This document shows, piece after piece, positions 27,481-43,980 of a stretch of 64,000 nucleotides of DNA. The translations under genes were made by a program, and so were the position numbers. Each line of letters opens with the position of its first letter. Within the stretch, counting starts at the first letter, position 1. This DNA is from an uncultured Gammaproteobacteria bacterium (GTDB taxonomy: Bacteria > Pseudomonadota > Gammaproteobacteria > Steroidobacterales > Foliamicaceae): contig OX639965.1 in NCBI GenBank assembly GCA_951828235.1, forward strand, positions 1,509,191-1,573,190, in the 5' to 3' direction. The notes beneath the pieces were generated by a model that ran no database searches, was not told the origin of the DNA, and was given only the letters and a program-made list of their open reading frames with translations.

Positions 27481-28599
27481 CTACTCGACGATTACCGCGC
27501 GGGCGTTCTCGCCGGCTTCCCGGAGTTGCGTGATTACCACCTGCTCGCCGTCCATGAGCGCGTTCTCCTGCGCCTTGCCCAACATTATCAATTCACCGTC
27601 GTAGCCGTGCAGTTCGACCTGGCGGGAGCGCAGCCGGCCGTTCTCGACCACGAACACCTGGTCCTCGCCGTACAGGGCGGTCTCCGGGATCGCCGCGACC
27701 CGCGGAAAGAGCCGGTCTTCAAGCTCTATGCGCACGAAGGCGCCGGGCCGAAGCGGCGTGTCGATCGAAGTGTCGAGCAGTTCCGCGAACACGCGCACGC
27801 CGCCGCTGGCCGCGGAGATTTCGCCGCCCAGCCGTTCGATGCTCGCGGGGAATTCCAGTTCCACCTCGCCGACCTTCCAGTAGATCCGCGCCGGCCGCCC
27901 CATCAGGCTTCCCTCGGACATCAGCCTTCCGTACTGCTCGTTGGAAAGGGGGAACCCCACCTCCAGCGAAGCCGGGTCGACGATGCGGGCCACACGGTCG
28001 GAGATGGACAACTGTTTGCCCAGGTTGGCGCTTACGTCCACCAGGACGCCTTCGTACGGCGCCACCAGCCGGGTGTCCTTCAGGTCCCGCTCCGCCCGCC
28101 GCGCGGCCGCCTGGCTGCGCTCCAGGGCCGCGCGCGCGATTTCCAGCTCCAGCTCCGCGGTGTCGCGCTGCTGGGCCGAGACATTGCCCTCGGCGAACAG
28201 CGCTGCGATACGCTCTATGTCCTGCTCCTTCAGGCGCAGTTGCGCTTCGGCCTCGGCAGCGGCGGCGCGCTGCTCCGCCAGCGCAATCTCGTAATCGAAC
28301 GGGTCCACCCTGAGCAGCAGCTCGCCCTCCGCAACCCTGGCGCCTTCCCGGAAGTTTTCTCCGACCTCGGCGATCGGCCCCGGCGCCAGGGCTCGAAGCT
28401 CGCTCTCGCGCCCGGCAACGACTTCGCCGTAGAGCTTGAGCACCGGTCGCAGGTCCTGGAAGCGCGCGGTAGCGACCCGCACCGGCCAGCGGATTTCCGC
28501 CTGCTCGACCGGCGCCATGCTGGGGCGCGTGACCACCAGCAGCGAGATGAGGCCGGCCGTGATCAGCGCGATCAGCAGCGGAAGGGTTATGCGTCGCAT
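27481..28599 (-). CDS. RND efflux periplasmic adaptor (membrane fusion protein)
   Basis: 372 residues. It begins with a membrane anchor (LPLLIALITAGLISLLVVT). Next come a lipoyl half (LYGEVVAGRESELRALAPG; GARVAEGELLLRVDP), an alpha-helical hairpin (residues ~105-165, repeated Ala/Glu/Arg), a second lipoyl half (RDLKDTRLVAPYEGVLVDV), then beta-barrel and proximal domains. It links the pump encoded downstream to an outer-membrane channel. Its start region faces the IS element, so the promoter must lie within 28600-28723 or in the IS. Confidence 0.92.
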   Translation of the reverse strand: MRRITLPLLIALITAGLISLLVVTRPSMAPVEQAEIRWPVRVATARFQDLRPVLKLYGEVVAGRESELRALAPGPIAEVGENFREGARVAEGELLLRVDPFDYEIALAEQRAAAAEAEAQLRLKEQDIERIAALFAEGNVSAQQRDTAELELEIARAALERSQAAARRAERDLKDTRLVAPYEGVLVDVSANLGKQLSISDRVARIVDPASLEVGFPLSNEQYGRLMSEGSLMGRPARIYWKVGEVELEFPASIERLGGEISAASGGVRVFAELLDTSIDTPLRPGAFVRIELEDRLFPRVAAIPETALYGEDQVFVVENGRLRSRQVELHGYDGELIMLGKAQENALMDGEQVVITQLREAGENARAVIVE

Positions 28600-28653
28600 G
28601 GGGGCTTATTTTCCACCATATCCACAGGGCAAAATTCGGCGGCTGCCGTCATG

Positions 28654-28675
28654 CGGATTCGCGCGCCCGAATCCG
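28654..28675. other. Hairpin in the adaptor-IS intergenic region
   Basis: CGGATTCG-cgcgcc-CGAATCCG, a perfect 8-bp stem in the 124-bp gap between the adaptor start and the IS. Possible operator or attenuator; no clear promoter boxes seen on the minus strand. Confidence 0.3.
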
Positions 28676-28888
28676 GGCGGAAAATAGCCGGTAAGCGCCC
28701 GCAATCACGGGCTTAATCATGGGAGCGCAATCCAATACGGACATGAGCCTGAAGCGTTGTGTTGGTTGTAAGCGGTCGGCGTGTTTGGGATTATTGTTGA
28801 AAGGGTCTGTATCTTGAGGTCTGTGCGATGGGTGTTCAAGGGTTGTGCGCCGGGTTTTTTCTTCCTGATCCAAGATCATTGGTGGCGG

Positions 28889-29025
28889 GTCCTGTGGAGT
28901 TGTGGTCGAGAGGCTCGCGAGTGGGGTCAGGCGGTGGGTAACGCGGTCGCATTATCCACGGGCTGACCCCACGTCCCGTAAGGGCGCGGGCCGTTCCGCA
29001 GGACTCGTCCACAACTCCACAGGAC
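28889..29025. other. Long imperfect hairpin in the tail of IS copy A
   Basis: Outer arms GTCCTGTGGAGTTGTGG and CCACAACTCCACAGGAC, middle arms GGGGTCAG and CTGACCCC, inner arms GTGG.TAACGCG and CGCGTTA.CCAC. Located between the transposase stop and the IS end. Could terminate transcription or form a structured RNA. Confidence 0.7.
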
Positions 29026-29045
29026 GGGCTTTAAAGGAAAGGCGC

Positions 29046-30308
29046 TCAGGCCGCGGTGGCGATGGCCTTGCCGATCTGCTGGAACAGGTGATTGCGTGCG
29101 CGGGTCACGGCTTGCGCGGCTTCGAAGTCGCTGATCTTGAGGGCCACGGCGTCGAGCTGTTCGAAGGTGACGCCGGGGCGCAGGTGCTGTTCGGCGTTGT
29201 CCAGCGACTTCAGCTTCTGGTAGGGCGTCATTACGTTATCGTCGCGGTAGCGCTTGCGCACCCGGCCTTTGGCGTCGATGACCTCGATGGGGAACAGGCA
29301 CGGGCGGTGGTGGTTGAGAAACGGCGACAGTGAGTCCCGGTTGAAGGCGTTTACCGCTTCAACGAAGCGTATCGGGATATGGCTGTAGCCGAGCCACTTG
29401 CGGATCACCGAGGCGTTCTTGCTCTCGACCAGGGCGTTGTCGTGGGATTGGCGGGCCCGGGACTTGGTGAAGTCGCCGATGTGCAGCTTCTCCAAAAGCG
29501 CCGCGACCTGGTGGTTGATGTACTCGGAGCCGTTGTCGGCGTGGAACCCCATAACGTCAAAGGGAAAGGCCTCGATGAGGTCTTCAAGCGCCGGGATCAG
29601 GAAGGCCTCCGAGATCGCCGCCATACTGCCCACATGCTGGTATTGCGTGATCTCATCCACCACGTTGATGTGATAGATCCCCTTGACGCCGTCCTGATCG
29701 CCCTGGTGCACGGTGTCTACGCGCAAGAACCCCGGCCGGCCCCTGGGCTCGGGCCGCCGCCGCACCCCGATGGCCACCGCACTGGGGCGGGTGCGCTCGA
29801 AGACCTGGCGCACGTTGCGGTAGGTCAACGACTTGCGCAGGTTATACAGGTGCCCATTGGACAGTTTTGACAGGCGCTCAAAGCGCCGGTCGCCGAACAT
29901 CTCCCATTGGCGGCGCAGCACACAACGCGTGGCGGCGCCGGACATCTGGCCCAGGGCGGCGTCGACCTCCGCCAGGCGCCGGATGTCGGCGCGCGTGTAC
30001 CGGCGCGCAAACGGCTTCGCCGGCGCCCCGCCGCGGCGGTCCTCGATCCGGCCGGTCACCCGGTGCTGGGCGATCAGGCGCGTCAACTGCGCCCGCGACA
30101 GCCCCGTCACCTTGCCCAGGTAGCGCTTCACCAGCCCCTTGTCCGCCTTGCCCAAACAGGGATAATCCAGCCGCACCAGCGTGCGACGAATCAAGCGGTA
30201 GATCCCCTCGCGGTCGGAGACGGCAAAGTCCACCGCCTCGCTGCCCTCAACAAAGGCGCGAACCTCTTCCAAAGTCCGAACCCGTTCGGTGTGTAGCGTC
30301 ACGATCAT
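29046..30308 (-). CDS. DDE transposase, IS copy A
   Basis: 420 residues. The N-terminal half has helix-turn-helix character (GLSRAQLTRLIAQHRVTGRI). The catalytic triad lies in an rve-type integrase core: FLRVDTVHQGD (first Asp), GFHADNGSEYIN (second Asp) and NALVESKNASVIRKWLG (Glu), with ~36 residues between the last two. The protein is identical to the one encoded at 59507-60769. The start is preceded by GGAGG. It should be active in cis on the 1,674-bp element. Confidence 0.93.
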   Translation of the reverse strand: MIVTLHTERVRTLEEVRAFVEGSEAVDFAVSDREGIYRLIRRTLVRLDYPCLGKADKGLVKRYLGKVTGLSRAQLTRLIAQHRVTGRIEDRRGGAPAKPFARRYTRADIRRLAEVDAALGQMSGAATRCVLRRQWEMFGDRRFERLSKLSNGHLYNLRKSLTYRNVRQVFERTRPSAVAIGVRRRPEPRGRPGFLRVDTVHQGDQDGVKGIYHINVVDEITQYQHVGSMAAISEAFLIPALEDLIEAFPFDVMGFHADNGSEYINHQVAALLEKLHIGDFTKSRARQSHDNALVESKNASVIRKWLGYSHIPIRFVEAVNAFNRDSLSPFLNHHRPCLFPIEVIDAKGRVRKRYRDDNVMTPYQKLKSLDNAEQHLRPGVTFEQLDAVALKISDFEAAQAVTRARNHLFQQIGKAIATAA

Positions 30309-30402
30309 CCTCCGATGATCCCAAACGCACGCCTACAGGCTCATCTCTCGTTGGATCTACGTCACTCGTTCAGGCTCATGTCTCATTGGACAAGGCTATG
30401 GG

Positions 30403-30432
30403 TTGACAGTCTCGAAGTTCTTGTGAGATGAT
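30403..30432 (+). promoter_or_regulatory. Promoter of the tRNA-tuf-rpo operon
   Basis: TTGACA (30403-30408), 18-bp spacer, GATGAT (30427-30432), followed ~17 bp later by tRNA-Tyr. The -35 box starts on the first base after the IS duplication ATGGG, so the IS inserted immediately upstream without damaging it. Confidence 0.6.
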
Positions 30433-30448
30433 GGGACGTTACGTCCAC

Positions 30449-30530
30449 GGAGGGGTACCCAAGCGGTCAACGGGGGCAGACTGTAAATCTGCTGGCTCAG
30501 CCTTCGTAGGTTCGAATCCTACCCCCTCCA
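30449..30530 (+). tRNA. tRNA-Tyr (GTA)
   Basis: Acceptor GGAGGGG pairs with CCCCTCC. Anticodon GTA at 30483-30485 in CTGTAAA loop. Long variable arm, as in bacterial tRNA-Tyr. T-loop GGTTCGAATCC. The 3' CCA is not encoded (GTT follows the discriminator A). Confidence 0.95.
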
Positions 30531-30606
30531 GTTTGCGAGGTGGTGGTTCCCCCTGATTTCTTGAGTACCCGGCCGGGAATGGACACAACAGGGCTTGCGG
30601 AGTATT

Positions 30607-30680
<74 letters not shown>

Positions 30681-30700
30681 GTTGGAAGGAGGTATACGTC

Positions 30701-30773
<73 letters not shown>

Positions 30774-30834
30774 TTTTTTGCAACCTGATGAACGCGCGTC
30801 GCGCGGGCGCGCGCGGACACACAGAGGAGTAATC

Positions 30835-32025
30835 ATGGCCAAGGCGAAATTTGAGCGTACCAAGCCGCACGTGAACGTTGGGACGATTGGTCACGTGGAC
30901 CATGGCAAGACGACGTTGACGGCGGCATTGACGAAGATCATGGCGGCGCAGCACGGTGGCGAGATCAAGGCGTTTGACGAGATTGACAATGCGCCGGAGG
31001 AGCGTGAGCGCGGGATCACGATCGCGACGGCGCACGTGGAGTATGAGAGCGACAACCGTCACTATGCGCACGTGGACTGTCCGGGTCATGCCGACTATGT
31101 GAAGAACATGATCACGGGTGCGGCGCAGATGGACGGTGCGGTATTGGTGGTGAGCGCGGCGGACGGACCGATGCCGCAGACGCGCGAGCACATTTTGCTG
31201 GCCCGCCAGGTGGGTGTTCCGTACATTGTGGTGTATCTGAACAAGTCCGACATGGTGGACGACGAGGAGCTGCTGGAGCTGGTCGAGCTGGAGGTCAGGG
31301 ACCTGCTGTCGCAGTATGACTTTCCGGGCGACGACACGCCGGTGATCGTGGGCAGTGCCCTGCAGGCTTTGGAGGGTCAGGAAGGCGAGCGTGGCGTGGG
31401 CAGCGTACACGCATTGGTCGAGGCCATGGACAGTTATATCCCCGAGCCCGAGCGGGCCATTGACGGTGCCTTTTTGATGCCGATTGAGGACGTGTTCTCG
31501 ATTGCCGGTCGGGGCACGGTGGTGACCGGCCGTGTGGAGCGCGGCGTGGTCAAGGTGGGCGAGGAGGTTGAGATCGTTGGGATCAAGGACACTTCCAAGA
31601 CCACCTGTACGGGCGTTGAGATGTTCCGCAAGTTGCTGGACGAGGGTCAGGCGGGGGACAACGTGGGGGTATTGCTACGGGGCGTCAAGCGCACCGAGGT
31701 GGAGCGCGGCCAGGTGTTGGCCAAGCCGGCGTCGATTACGCCGCACACCCGATTTGAGTCGGAGGTGTATATCCTGACCAAGGAGGAGGGCGGCCGTCAC
31801 ACGCCGTTTTTCAAGGGTTATCGTCCGCAGTTTTATTTTCGGACCACGGACGTGACCGGAGCGGTGACGCTGCCTCAGGACATGGAGATGGTGATGCCGG
31901 GTGACAACGTGCGCATGGAAGTGGACCTGATTGCGCCGATTGCGATGGAGGACGGCCTGCGCTTTGCGATACGCGAAGGCGGCCGAACCGTCGGAGCCGG
32001 CGTCGTCGCAAAGGTGGTGGAATAG
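30835..32025 (+). CDS. tuf: Elongation factor Tu
   Basis: 396 residues. The GTP-binding motifs are GHVDHGKTT (G1), the switch I region [13 protein letters not shown] (G3) and NKSD (G4). It delivers aminoacyl-tRNA to the ribosome. It sits in the tRNA-Tyr-Gly-Thr-tuf-tRNA-Trp-secE order of the gammaproteobacterial tufB locus; another tuf copy may follow fusA outside the window. AGAGGAG precedes the ATG. Wobble positions are more T/G-rich than in the flanking genes, typical of a highly expressed, gene-converted tuf. Confidence 0.98.
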   Translation: MAKAKFERTKPHVNVGTIGHVDHGKTTLTAALTKIMAAQHGGEIKAFDEIDNAPEERERGITIATAHVEYESDNRHYAHVDCPGHADYVKNMITGAAQMDGAVLVVSAADGPMPQTREHILLARQVGVPYIVVYLNKSDMVDDEELLELVELEVRDLLSQYDFPGDDTPVIVGSALQALEGQEGERGVGSVHALVEAMDSYIPEPERAIDGAFLMPIEDVFSIAGRGTVVTGRVERGVVKVGEEVEIVGIKDTSKTTCTGVEMFRKLLDEGQAGDNVGVLLRGVKRTEVERGQVLAKPASITPHTRFESEVYILTKEEGGRHTPFFKGYRPQFYFRTTDVTGAVTLPQDMEMVMPGDNVRMEVDLIAPIAMEDGLRFAIREGGRTVGAGVVAKVVE

Positions 32026-32055
32026 CCCAGCCGTTCCCGACAATTGAAACGCAGC

Positions 32056-32132
<77 letters not shown>

Positions 32133-32154
32133 ACCGACCCTCGCATGACAGGCG

Positions 32155-32529
32155 ATGAAAGACAACAATCCCATCAAGACCGGCAACTCCCTCGACACGG
32201 CATGGCTGTTGCTGGCCGCGCTGCTGCTGGTGGCCGGCGTTTACGCCTACTACGCCTTCGAGGAATTGCCGATCTTCGTGCGGGTGGGCGGCGTGCTGGC
32301 AAGCCTGGCGCTGGCGGCCGCGGTCCTGTTGCGGACCGCCCGCGGGCAGAACGCCTGGCAGTTCGTCCAGAGTTCCCGCGCCGAGTTGCGCAAGGTCGTC
32401 TGGCCCAACCGCCAGGAAACCATGCAGACCACCGCCACCGTGCTGGTCATTGTGCTCATCCTGTGCGTGTTCTTCTGGTTGCTGGACATGGGCCTGGCCG
32501 CCCTCACCCGCTCGCTGACCGGCGCCTGA
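32155..32529 (+). CDS. secE: Preprotein translocase subunit SecE
   Basis: 124 residues with three membrane helices (AWLLLAALLLVAGVYAYYAF, a second around VLASLALAAAVLL, and the C-terminal TVLVIVLILCVFFWLLDM). The conserved amphipathic helix SRAELRKVVWPNRQE precedes the last helix and contacts SecY. The three-helix form is usual for gammaproteobacteria. It starts 22 bp after tRNA-Trp and 17 bp before nusG. Confidence 0.96.
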   Translation: MKDNNPIKTGNSLDTAWLLLAALLLVAGVYAYYAFEELPIFVRVGGVLASLALAAAVLLRTARGQNAWQFVQSSRAELRKVVWPNRQETMQTTATVLVIVLILCVFFWLLDMGLAALTRSLTGA

Positions 32530-32546
32530 GGGAAGGATAGGCCGCC

Positions 32547-33074
32547 ATGCACTGGTACATCGTTCAGTCGTATTCCAACTACGAAGAGAAGGTGAAGGCC
32601 GCGCTGCTGGAGCGCATCGAGCGCGAGAACATGCAGGAAAAGTTCGGCCGCGTGATGGTGCCCACCGAGGAAGTCGTGGAAATGCGCGACGGCCAGAAGC
32701 GCCGGTCCTCGCGCCGCTTTTTCCCCGGCTACGTGCTGGTGGAAATGGACCTGGACGAGAGTTCCTGGTACCTGGTCAACAGCGTCCCGCGGGTGCTCGG
32801 CTTCGTGGGCGGCACCAGCGAGCATCCCGAGCCGATTACCGAGGAAGAGGCCGACCGCATCCTGCAGCAGGTCGAGGAAGGCTCGGAGAAGCCGCGCCCC
32901 AAGGTGTTGTACGAGCCCGGCGAAGTCGTGCGGGTCGTCGACGGGCCGTTCAACGATTTCAACGGCGTGGTCGAACAGGTCAGCTACGAAAAGAACCGGC
33001 TCAGGGTGGCGGTGCAGATCCTCGGACGCTCCACGCCGGTCGATCTCAGTTTCGGTCAGGTGCGCAAGGCTTAG
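32547..33074 (+). CDS. nusG: Transcription antitermination factor NusG
   Basis: 175 residues. The NGN domain ([31 protein letters not shown]) binds RNA polymerase and suppresses pausing. The KOW domain ([21 protein letters not shown]) at the C-terminus binds S10 or Rho. The length matches E. coli NusG. It lies between secE and rplK as usual. Confidence 0.97.
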   Translation: MHWYIVQSYSNYEEKVKAALLERIERENMQEKFGRVMVPTEEVVEMRDGQKRRSSRRFFPGYVLVEMDLDESSWYLVNSVPRVLGFVGGTSEHPEPITEEEADRILQQVEEGSEKPRPKVLYEPGEVVRVVDGPFNDFNGVVEQVSYEKNRLRVAVQILGRSTPVDLSFGQVRKA

Positions 33075-33087
33075 CGGAGGACAGGTT

Positions 33088-33525
33088 ATGGCGAAGAACG
33101 TAATGGCTGTGGTCAAGATGCAGGTCCCGGCCGGGCAGGCCAATCCCAGTCCGCCGGTCGGCCCGGCGCTGGGTCAGCACGGCGTGAACCTGATGGAGTT
33201 CTGCAAGGCTTTCAATTCCCAGACCGGCAGCCTGGAACCGGGCATGACCACGCCGGTCGTCGTCACGATCTACAGCGACCGCAGCTTCAGCTTCATCACC
33301 AAGACCCCGCCCGCCGCCGTGCTTCTGCGCCGCGCCGCCGGCGTGGACAAGGGCAGCGGCGTGCCCAACCTGGAGAAGGTGGGCGAGGTGACCCGCGCCC
33401 AGCTCGAGGAAATCGTGCGCACCAAGGAACCGGACCTCACCGCCGCCGACATGGACGCCGCCGTGCGCACCATCGCCGGGACGGCGCGCAGCATGGGGCT
33501 GACCGTCGCCGGTGCGGAGGTTTAG
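33088..33525 (+). CDS. rplK: 50S ribosomal protein L11
   Basis: 145 residues. N-terminal [20 protein letters not shown], then [16 protein letters not shown], is the rRNA-binding/stringent-response domain. The C-terminal domain contains [20 protein letters not shown]. It binds the GTPase-associated centre of 23S rRNA and is needed for RelA activation. GGAGGA precedes the ATG; rplA follows after 2 bp. Confidence 0.97.
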   Translation: MAKNVMAVVKMQVPAGQANPSPPVGPALGQHGVNLMEFCKAFNSQTGSLEPGMTTPVVVTIYSDRSFSFITKTPPAAVLLRRAAGVDKGSGVPNLEKVGEVTRAQLEEIVRTKEPDLTAADMDAAVRTIAGTARSMGLTVAGAEV

Positions 33526-33527
33526 AC

Positions 33528-34226
33528 ATGGCCCCTTTAAGCAAGAGACAGAAGGCTTTTCGCGAGACGCCGGGGCGCCGGGACCCGCTGCCGGTCGGCG
33601 AGGCCATCCGCGTCGTCCGCGAGAGCGTGCCCGCCAGCTTCAGCGAATCGGTGGACGTGGCGGTGAACCTCAACGTTGACCCGCGCAAGGCCGACCAGAT
33701 CGTGCGCGGGGCCACGGTGCTGCCGCACGGTCTCGGCAAGGAAATCCGCGTGGCCGTGTTCGCCGACGGCGAAGCGGCCGAGGCCGCTATCGAGGCGGGC
33801 GCCGACACCGTGGGCCTTCAGGAACTGGCCGACGAAATCAAGCAGGGCAAGATCGAACACGATGTCTACATCGCCGCGCCCGGCGCCATGCGCGTGGTCG
33901 GCGCGCTCGGCAAGGTCCTCGGGCCGCGCGGGCTGATGCCCAACCCCAAGTCCGGCACCGTGACGCCCAACGTGGGCGAGGCGGTGCGCAACGCCAAGGC
34001 CGGCCAGGTGCGCTACCGAACCGACAAGTCCGGGATCATTCACTGCTCGATCGGCAAGAAGAGTTTCAGCGAGGAAGCCATCCTCGAAAACCTTACGGCG
34101 CTTCTGAACGAACTGTTAAAGGCCAAGCCGCCCGCGGCCAAGGGTATTTACATGCAGCGCATCACCCTGTCCTCCACCATGGGACCGGGCGTGCGCGTCG
34201 ATCAGTCGAGCATCGACCTGCAATAG
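33528..34226 (+). CDS. rplA: 50S ribosomal protein L1
   Basis: 232 residues. The block [20 protein letters not shown], followed by [13 protein letters not shown], is the L1 signature. It forms the L1 stalk at the E site and, in many bacteria, represses its own rplKA mRNA by binding a leader resembling its rRNA site. It is translationally coupled with rplK. Confidence 0.97.
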   Translation: MAPLSKRQKAFRETPGRRDPLPVGEAIRVVRESVPASFSESVDVAVNLNVDPRKADQIVRGATVLPHGLGKEIRVAVFADGEAAEAAIEAGADTVGLQELADEIKQGKIEHDVYIAAPGAMRVVGALGKVLGPRGLMPNPKSGTVTPNVGEAVRNAKAGQVRYRTDKSGIIHCSIGKKSFSEEAILENLTALLNELLKAKPPAAKGIYMQRITLSSTMGPGVRVDQSSIDLQ

Positions 34227-34248
34227 CTAACTCACGGAAAGCGGACCC

Positions 34249-34776
34249 ATGCCCCTTAACCTTCAACAGAAGAAAGAGTTGGTCGAAGACCTGCGTTCCG
34301 CCGCCGAAGGCGCGATGGTGGCGGCGGCGGCCGATTACCGCGGCCTGAACGTCGAGGAAATGACCGACCTCAGGCGCCGCGCGCGCAGCGCCGGCGTCAC
34401 CCTGCGCGTGGTCAAGAACACGCTGTCGCGGCGCGCGGTCAAGGACACGTCCTGCGAGCAACTGACCGAGGCGCTGAACGGCCCAACGCTGCTGGCTTTT
34501 TCGGATGAAGACCCGGGCTCGATCGCCAGACTGTTCAAGGACTTCGCCAAGCAGCACGAGGCGCTTCAGCCGCGCGGTTTCGTGCTTGACGGCACTCTGT
34601 ATGCCGGCGATCAGACCGACCGGATCGCCACACTGCCGACGCTGGACGAGGCGCGCGCGAAGTTTCTGGGCGCGCTCACCGCGCCGATGCAGAAACTCGT
34701 TGCGACCCTCGCCGAGCCGCCGGCGCGCCTGGCGCGCCTGATGGCCGCGCGGCAGGACCAGATGGAAGCCGAATGA
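34249..34776 (+). CDS. rplJ: 50S ribosomal protein L10
   Basis: 175 residues. The N-terminal region [19 protein letters not shown], then [17 protein letters not shown], is typical of L10, which anchors L7/L12 dimers to the stalk base through its C-terminal helix. Only 22 bp separate it from rplA, so the long regulatory leader seen before rplJ in E. coli is absent; regulation may differ here. Confidence 0.96.
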   Translation: MPLNLQQKKELVEDLRSAAEGAMVAAAADYRGLNVEEMTDLRRRARSAGVTLRVVKNTLSRRAVKDTSCEQLTEALNGPTLLAFSDEDPGSIARLFKDFAKQHEALQPRGFVLDGTLYAGDQTDRIATLPTLDEARAKFLGALTAPMQKLVATLAEPPARLARLMAARQDQMEAE

Positions 34777-34825
34777 GCCGGCTTCCGCACCAGACTATCG
34801 ATTCAATTCCCCCAAGGAGCAAGCC

Positions 34826-35206
34826 ATGACCGCAGGAAGAGCAGAAATCCGCGAAGCGCTGGGCAAGATGCCGGTGCTTGAACTTGTCGAACTGATCAAG
34901 GAACTCGAGGAAGAGTGGGGCGTCAGCGCGGCCGCGGCCGTCGTTGCCGGCCCCGCCGCAGGCCCCGCCGAGCAAGCCGCCGCCGAGGAGGAGCAGACCG
35001 AGTTTGCGGTCGTGCTGCAGGGTTTCGGCGAGTCCAAGGTCAAGGTCATCAAGGCCCTGCGTTCTCTCACCACGCTTGGTCTCAAGGAGGCCAAGGACCT
35101 GGTCGAGAGCGCACCCGCTCCCGTATCCGAAGGCGTGTCGAAGGAAGACGCCGAGAAATTCAAGACCACGCTCGAAGAAGCCGGCGCAACGGTTGAAGTC
35201 AAGTAG
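34826..35206 (+). CDS. rplL: 50S ribosomal protein L7/L12
   Basis: 126 residues. The N-terminal dimerisation region ([20 protein letters not shown]) is followed by an Ala-rich hinge and the C-terminal factor-binding domain ([20 protein letters not shown], then DLVESAP). It recruits EF-Tu and EF-G to the ribosome. AAGGAG lies before the ATG. Confidence 0.97.
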   Translation: MTAGRAEIREALGKMPVLELVELIKELEEEWGVSAAAAVVAGPAAGPAEQAAAEEEQTEFAVVLQGFGESKVKVIKALRSLTTLGLKEAKDLVESAPAPVSEGVSKEDAEKFKTTLEEAGATVEVK

Positions 35207-35207
35207 T

Positions 35208-35253
35208 TGGGCATTTCGGCCCACTTCCCGGCAGCGGGGGCGGTTCCGCCTTC
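35208..35253 (+). promoter_or_regulatory. Possible attenuator between rplL and rpoB
   Basis: Two small hairpins, TGGGC/GCCCA (35208-35223) and GGCGG-tt-CCGCC (35239-35250), lie in the 90-bp rplL-rpoB gap. A partial terminator or RNA-processing site is known at this junction in E. coli; the role here is inferred from position only. Confidence 0.3.
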
Positions 35254-35296
35254 GCGGCCAGCGCCTGCGCCTGCCACTTGCAAGGACTAACCACGT

Positions 35297-39427
<4,131 letters not shown>

Positions 39428-39459
39428 TGCGCCCCTTGCACACGCCACCCTCCGCCGTT

Positions 39460-39569
39460 CGCTGGCGTCTTACCGACTCCTTCCGGGAGTTTGTGAGCCA
39501 GGGATGGCGGAACAAAGCTCCATGGATGGATTCATGCGTCTCCCGGAAGGAGTCGGTAAGACGCCAGCG
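39460..39569. repeat. Stem-loop repeat, copy 3 (perfect 30-bp stem) between rpoB and rpoC
   Basis: Arms 39460-39489 and 39540-39569 are perfectly complementary over 30 bp. On the minus strand the 50-nt loop reads ACGCATGAATCCATCCATGG, then GCTTTGTTCCGCCATCC, matching the loops of copies 1 and 2. The stem sequence is unrelated to theirs. It must be transcribed within the rpoBC message, unless it terminates or is processed. Confidence 0.95.
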
Positions 39570-39620
39570 CGCCGACTGTGGCGAATACTGTCAAACACCA
39601 ATCACTCTAAGGAGCGATGC

Positions 39621-43880
<4,260 letters not shown>

Positions 43881-43899
43881 CGCCTACAATTGGACTTGA

Positions 43900-43917
43900 C
43901 GCGAACCGAAGTTCGCG
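43900..43917 (+). terminator. Small hairpin after rpoC
   Basis: CGCGAAC-cgaa-GTTCGCG, 20 bp after the rpoC stop and before the giant secreted-protease gene. No T-tract; may be a terminator or mRNA 3' structure. A TTGACG (43896-43901) overlaps it and, 17 bp on, a poor TATTCG could form a promoter for the next gene. Confidence 0.35.
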
Positions 43918-43980
43918 CTATTCGGGCTGACGGCCCGCGTTCGTATGGGAGTTCGCATCATCGGCCTGCACAAGGGAGTA

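Larger units (their letters stand above)
28724..30397 (-). mobile_element. Insertion sequence, copy A (1,674 bp, complete)
   Basis: The boundaries come from aligning it with the inverted copy at 59418-61091: homology stops sharply at both ends and both copies are 1,674 bp. It is flanked by the 5-bp duplication ATGGG (28719-28723 and 30398-30402). The ends share TCCAAT, then ACATGAGCCTGAA, as imperfect inverted repeats. It carries one transposase gene and a ~320-bp non-coding tail with a long hairpin. Size, DDE transposase and 5-bp duplications recall the IS1202/ISNCY-type elements, but the family was not verified. The two copies differ by at least one base in the tail. Confidence 0.93.

Noticed and set aside
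39504..39620. Extended N-terminus for rpoC starting inside the stem-loop repeat
   Set aside because: The extra 39 residues come from the repeat arm; a good ribosome-binding site and the conserved start are at 39621.
43945..43980. Upstream start for giant paralogue 1 (12 extra residues)
   Set aside because: GGGAG stands just before 43981, and that start gives a standard signal peptide.
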